DNA of 64,000 nucleotides from Gammaproteobacteria bacterium (GTDB lineage: Bacteria; Pseudomonadota; Gammaproteobacteria; SZUA-140): contig JACREF010000011.1 of NCBI GenBank assembly GCA_016218365.1, positions 197,094-261,093 on the forward strand, read 5' to 3'. Shown piece by piece: positions 60,735 through 64,000 of this stretch. Position numbers and translations under genes: made by a program. Numbering within the stretch: the first letter of the stretch is position 1; every line of letters begins with the position of its first letter. The notes under the pieces were generated by a model. It did no database searches. It was not told where the DNA came from and saw only the letters and a list, made by a program, of their open reading frames with translations.

Positions 60735-63302
60735 TCAGATCAGAAATGGTTCGAATGAAAAGTTAAACCGGTTTTTATATTGCAGTGTTACTGTCTTAAA
60801 CTGTCCCTCGCGTTGCCCGCTGGCAAGACAGTGATACTGGTATGCCTCGCCAGCACCTGATTTAAGCCAGTATAGTTGTAGCGGTGCCAGCCGACCACTG
60901 GCACGCTTTGCACCATATTCGATATTTATCTGTCCAAGCCGGATGTCGATCTGAGATTCGAGCAATGCACGCATTGACGCAGATGCCAAAGTTGGTTCGC
61001 CTTCGAGATATAGTCGGTAATGTGCGGCGTCTTCATCGGCGAGCGCCATGGTAAACACCGCGGCAAATCCTATTTCCTTCGCGGCCTCAGCTACCGCCTG
61101 CAGTAACTGGCTTTCATAAAGCTTCTCGCCAGTGATACTGGTCACGCCACGACCCTTTTGCAGAAAGCGAATCATCGGGGTTGCGTCAAAAAACCCATTG
61201 ACCCGCACGATGTCATTCATGAAATAACGATATAGTCCAGAACGGCTTGTGACGACAACATAATAGTCGACTCCATCCTGAAGCTCATGAAGAAGGTGAA
61301 AATTACGTTGCCCAGCCTCCCAATGTGCTGGCTCAATGAATTCAAAGAAATGCTGTTGCAAGGTCGGTACGCCGGCACCGCTGCGTGGTTCGACGGTAAT
61401 TGAACCATGCAGCTCACTGGCAAGGTAGCCAAGCTCCATGTACTTGGTCACTGCAGGCATGCGGCGCTTCAGTGCATCCAGCGCAATGCCACAACTGCCG
61501 CCGGTCCAGACTGCAAGCAGCCTTATTTCAGGCCAAATTTCGGCATAACTGACCTCCGATGTCGCAGAAAGTGCTCGCAATTTCGTTGCACGCTCCGGTG
61601 CAGCTCGGAAATGCGGTTCAAGCTGCAACACCATATCTGCAGCCAGTCCAGGTATACCGGCCAGCGTGCCGTGTTCGACGCAATCAGCAATCAAGTCCCG
61701 TGACTGGCTCAGAACCTCAAGCAAGCGCAAGAACGACGATGGATTTGCCCCAATCAGGTAGGTGATCTGCGGTTCGGCAACTGCAAAACACAGCATCACT
61801 TGATATTTAACCAAGGGCTCATGGATTTCATAAATAGCTGGTGGCAGGACGGTGCTGGCACGCATCAATCCCGGGCGATTGGCGTACAACTGGCCAGAGA
61901 CCGTACCATACGGCAACCCCGACGGGCGATAGCCTTCAACCGCAGCTCCAGAAATCACCAACAATTTACCGGTGAATGCCATCGGACAATAGCGATAATG
62001 CATATACGCCTGCAGCCGTTGTACACGGCGGTAATCGGCGATCGTTTCTTCAAGTATTGGCAGGAATTTTGGCTCACCAGTTGTCCCGCTGGTTACTGCA
62101 TACATGAACGGCGCCTCCCTGGTTAGCGCCGGAGTTTGCGTGGTTTCCTGCCGCAAGATGTATGGCCGCAAATCCTCATAGTCCTGTACCGGCAACGCAG
62201 CGATAAATCCGGCATAATCAGTGATACGCTCAAAACCATGATCAGCGCTAAAAGCAGTGTCAGAATTAGCATGCAGAATATCTTGCAACACATATAGTTG
62301 TGTAGCCTGTGGATTTCGAGTCGCACGTCTGAAACGCGAATATTCGACTGCAGCGACCCAGCGCATCACCAGCCAGGCTAGCCATCGACCAATAACTCGG
62401 CGCAGTCCTTGTAGCGGCACGTCACGATACAACACATCCGGTGTAAACGGCGCACGCAGCTGCTGCCAGAAATTCATTGGATAAGACCGGTTGATCAATC
62501 CGAGCTCAGCAACTACCCGGTCGCGCGGGTGAAAAAATGTTCCAAACAATAGGTCCCATAAAATAATGTTGTTCCCGTAATTGGTATTTGACTCCTTGAC
62601 CTTACGGGAATGATGCCAGCGGTGCAGCTCAGCACTACTGATAAGATAATTCAGCCAGCCAAAACGCAGCCGGATATTACAATGCTGGAAAAAGCCGTTC
62701 ACCGCGTAAAATACAAAATACAAGGTAACAACCTCGCCGGACACGCCCATGAGGATAAAAGGCAGGCTATCGAGCATGAACTGCAGCAACTTGTCAATCG
62801 GGTGGAAGCGCCCGACATTGAACCAATAAAGACGTTGTGGCGAATGGTGCACGGCATGAAACCGCCACAACAATTCTGTCTCATGCGCCGCGCGGTGCAG
62901 CCAGTAGCGAAAGAAATCGGCGACCAATACCATTAGCACCATCTGCCAACCGACTGGCCATTGGTGCGGCCATAAGGACCATAGTTCAGTAGTATGGGCC
63001 TGTGAGGTATCGAGTACTGCCAGGACAACAATAATTCCTAGCAGCTTTGGCAATACAATCTGCACCAGCACCATGAACAACGCATCAGTGCCAATATCGC
63101 GGTCAGCTGGCCACCATTCGGTACGCTCGGGCATTCGCCATTCCAGCAGGGTAACCAACACGCCGCCGATCACAACCGGCAAATAACCAGCAAGCCATAA
63201 CGGCTGTGCGGCCTGAAGCATCAGAAAATGCAACACAACGACCACGGCTATCGTTGCCGGATACACCAGCCACGGCAATGCGGAAGCGGCCAGAGACCTC
63301 AT
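60735..63302 (-). CDS. Fatty acid hydroxylase/sterol desaturase fused to a GH3-type acyl-amino acid synthetase
   Basis: An 855-residue two-domain membrane protein. Residues about 10-285 form a di-iron membrane hydroxylase of the sterol-desaturase type with hydrophobic segments and the three His clusters HRAAH (136-140), HAVHH (149-153) and HRWHH (227-231). Residues about 330-855 match the GH3 family of acyl-adenylating, amide-forming enzymes: ATP motif YAVTSGTTGEPKFLPI (401-416), a YMELGYLASE region (GH3 motif II) and GLYRYFMNDIVRV (motif III). GH3 enzymes join acyl acids to amino acids, as plant JAR1 does with jasmonate. Such a fusion would hydroxylate a lipid acid and conjugate it on one chain. 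The operon is visibly A+T-richer than its neighbours. Substrate unknown. Confidence 0.85.
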   Translation of the reverse strand: MRSLAASALPWLVYPATIAVVVVLHFLMLQAAQPLWLAGYLPVVIGGVLVTLLEWRMPERTEWWPADRDIGTDALFMVLVQIVLPKLLGIIVVLAVLDTSQAHTTELWSLWPHQWPVGWQMVLMVLVADFFRYWLHRAAHETELLWRFHAVHHSPQRLYWFNVGRFHPIDKLLQFMLDSLPFILMGVSGEVVTLYFVFYAVNGFFQHCNIRLRFGWLNYLISSAELHRWHHSRKVKESNTNYGNNIILWDLLFGTFFHPRDRVVAELGLINRSYPMNFWQQLRAPFTPDVLYRDVPLQGLRRVIGRWLAWLVMRWVAAVEYSRFRRATRNPQATQLYVLQDILHANSDTAFSADHGFERITDYAGFIAALPVQDYEDLRPYILRQETTQTPALTREAPFMYAVTSGTTGEPKFLPILEETIADYRRVQRLQAYMHYRYCPMAFTGKLLVISGAAVEGYRPSGLPYGTVSGQLYANRPGLMRASTVLPPAIYEIHEPLVKYQVMLCFAVAEPQITYLIGANPSSFLRLLEVLSQSRDLIADCVEHGTLAGIPGLAADMVLQLEPHFRAAPERATKLRALSATSEVSYAEIWPEIRLLAVWTGGSCGIALDALKRRMPAVTKYMELGYLASELHGSITVEPRSGAGVPTLQQHFFEFIEPAHWEAGQRNFHLLHELQDGVDYYVVVTSRSGLYRYFMNDIVRVNGFFDATPMIRFLQKGRGVTSITGEKLYESQLLQAVAEAAKEIGFAAVFTMALADEDAAHYRLYLEGEPTLASASMRALLESQIDIRLGQINIEYGAKRASGRLAPLQLYWLKSGAGEAYQYHCLASGQREGQFKTVTLQYKNRFNFSFEPFLI

Positions 63303-63312
63303 GACGCTATCC

Positions 63313-63747
63313 TCAAGGTTGCTGGTGGCAATGGTAATGACCGAGTGTCAGTACCATCCCGGACAGAACAAGGTGAAAAATTGCCGGGACCGGTTTAGCA
63401 AACCATGGATAATCGGCCAGCACGGTAACTCCCAATATCAGTCTGGCGAACATTATAACGAAGTAGAGAATGCCAAACATCCATAATATTTTTCCAAGGC
63501 GCCGTCTAGGGATCAGGCTGCCGGCATGTATCCTAAATGCCAATATGGTTACCAAAACGATAATCACCAGCTGGCTACTAAGTAGCACGGTGTACGGTAA
63601 ATCGCTACCCTGCCACGATTCGAGCAAGGGCAAAAAATCCACAGGAGAGGTAATCTGTATTAACTGACCAATCACGCGCAATGAAAACATCGCCAGCAGT
63701 ATGCTTAACAAAAAGGCATAACGACGTCTATCAGATCGGTGATACAT
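63313..63747 (-). CDS. Small four-helix membrane protein, first gene of the GH3 operon
   Basis: A 144-residue protein with four predicted transmembrane segments (about 9-29, 53-73, 82-104, 118-138). RRRLGKILWMFGILYFVIMF lies in the third. ATG at 63747 has GGTGGA upstream; a GTG four codons earlier is possible. No family is recognised. Its stop is 10 bases before the fusion gene start, so the three genes form one operon. It could help deliver substrate to, or export product of, the membrane enzyme. Confidence 0.75.
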   Translation of the reverse strand: MYHRSDRRRYAFLLSILLAMFSLRVIGQLIQITSPVDFLPLLESWQGSDLPYTVLLSSQLVIIVLVTILAFRIHAGSLIPRRRLGKILWMFGILYFVIMFARLILGVTVLADYPWFAKPVPAIFHLVLSGMVLTLGHYHCHQQP

Positions 63748-63841
63748 AAGTATTTCCACCAGATAAAAATAATGATCGATTTATCTCGTAATGATTAAGA
63801 GATCGAATAAACCGGAGCAGCCCCGCCACTGACCCCTCGCC

Positions 63842-64000
63842 TCAAAGCTTCCGCGCCCTGAACGCCCGCCCCTTCAGCTTGCCCTTGTTCAGTTGCGTCA
63901 GCGCCCGTTGCAGCTGCGCGCGCTCGATCGCGACATAGGCCTGGCGGTCGAACAGGTCGATCTTGCCGACACTGCTGGCGGCGATGCCGCCGTCGCCGGT
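63842..64000 (-). CDS. dbpA: DEAD-box RNA helicase DbpA, C-terminal end (partial)
   Basis: The gene enters from the right edge. Its last 52 codons read GDGGIAASSVGKIDLFDRQA, then YVAIERAQLQRALTQLNKGK and LKGRAFRARKL-stop. This is the DbpA RNA-binding domain that recognises hairpin 92 of 23S rRNA. A second copy of this end is at 59285-59425. Confidence 0.9.
   Translation of the reverse strand, partial: TGDGGIAASSVGKIDLFDRQAYVAIERAQLQRALTQLNKGKLKGRAFRARKL

Noticed and set aside
1-64000. tRNA and rRNA genes
   Set aside because: No cloverleaf with the T-loop and anticodon arms, and no rRNA-like sequence, was found in any gap.

Overview
The window is 64 kb of a moderately GC-rich proteobacterial chromosome, most likely a gammaproteobacterium. 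It has the gammaproteobacterial order PHP nuclease - yciO - site-2 protease - trpS - scpA - scpB - rluB, the lipid A/Kdo cluster comEC - exbB - exbD - msbA - lpxK - trm112 - kdsB, LolCE/LolD, and a septation protein A (YciB) cluster. A type II sulfide:quinone oxidoreductase, a Cyc2-like cytochrome-porin, a di-haem peroxidase and a SulP transporter suggest a lithotrophic (sulfide and/or iron or electrode oxidising) lifestyle. That is inference; no carbon-fixation gene is in view.

Layout. 1-15.6 kb: end of nagZ, MscS channel, di-haem peroxidase, ppiC/yciI/yciB, the PHP-to-rluB run, a MagIII-like DNA glycosylase, lolCE-lolD and an outer-membrane porin. 15.7-18.6 kb: SQR and the Cyc2-like gene, divergent. 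18.6-27 kb: a RAYT-type repeat element, DUF2062, then comEC through kdsB. 27-34.5 kb: a cyclic-nucleotide-binding protein, SulP, YgiQ radical SAM protein and M18 aminopeptidase. 34.8-43.5 kb: a 2,323-residue teneurin-like Rhs protein with an A+T-rich C-terminal tip, two candidate immunity genes, a detached second tip and a REP-flanked RAYT transposase. 43.8-57 kb: small housekeeping and regulatory genes (BolA, PilZ, HDOD, orphan BrnA, HrpB, GIY-YIG, RRM, methyltransferases, YajD, haemolysin III, DUF1993) separated by repeat blocks. 57-64 kb: topoisomerase IB between two MITEs, a rearranged duplication, and an A+T-richer three-gene operon ending beside the 3' end of dbpA.

The most unusual content is that last operon (59.6-63.75 kb): a small membrane protein, a membrane-bound fatty acid hydroxylase/sterol desaturase fused to a GH3-type acyl-amino acid synthetase, and an enolase-superfamily protein of the dipeptide epimerase/N-acylamino acid racemase type whose second catalytic lysine appears to be arginine. 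I suggest it makes and modifies an N-acyl-amino acid or similar conjugate. It lies in a T-X-D-T-Y-D arrangement, where T is a duplicated 5' end of topoisomerase IB and D a duplicated 3' end of dbpA, so its arrival can be partly reconstructed from sequence.

The window is also rich in short repeats: a 'TGAGTAGCGG...GTATCGAAGG' intergenic family (five blocks), a 'GTCATTCC...GGAATGAC' family including a 101-bp tandem array beside a GIY-YIG gene, a MITE with about 20-bp inverted ends and TA target duplication (three full copies and an empty site), and REP/REPIN elements matched to the resident RAYT transposase.
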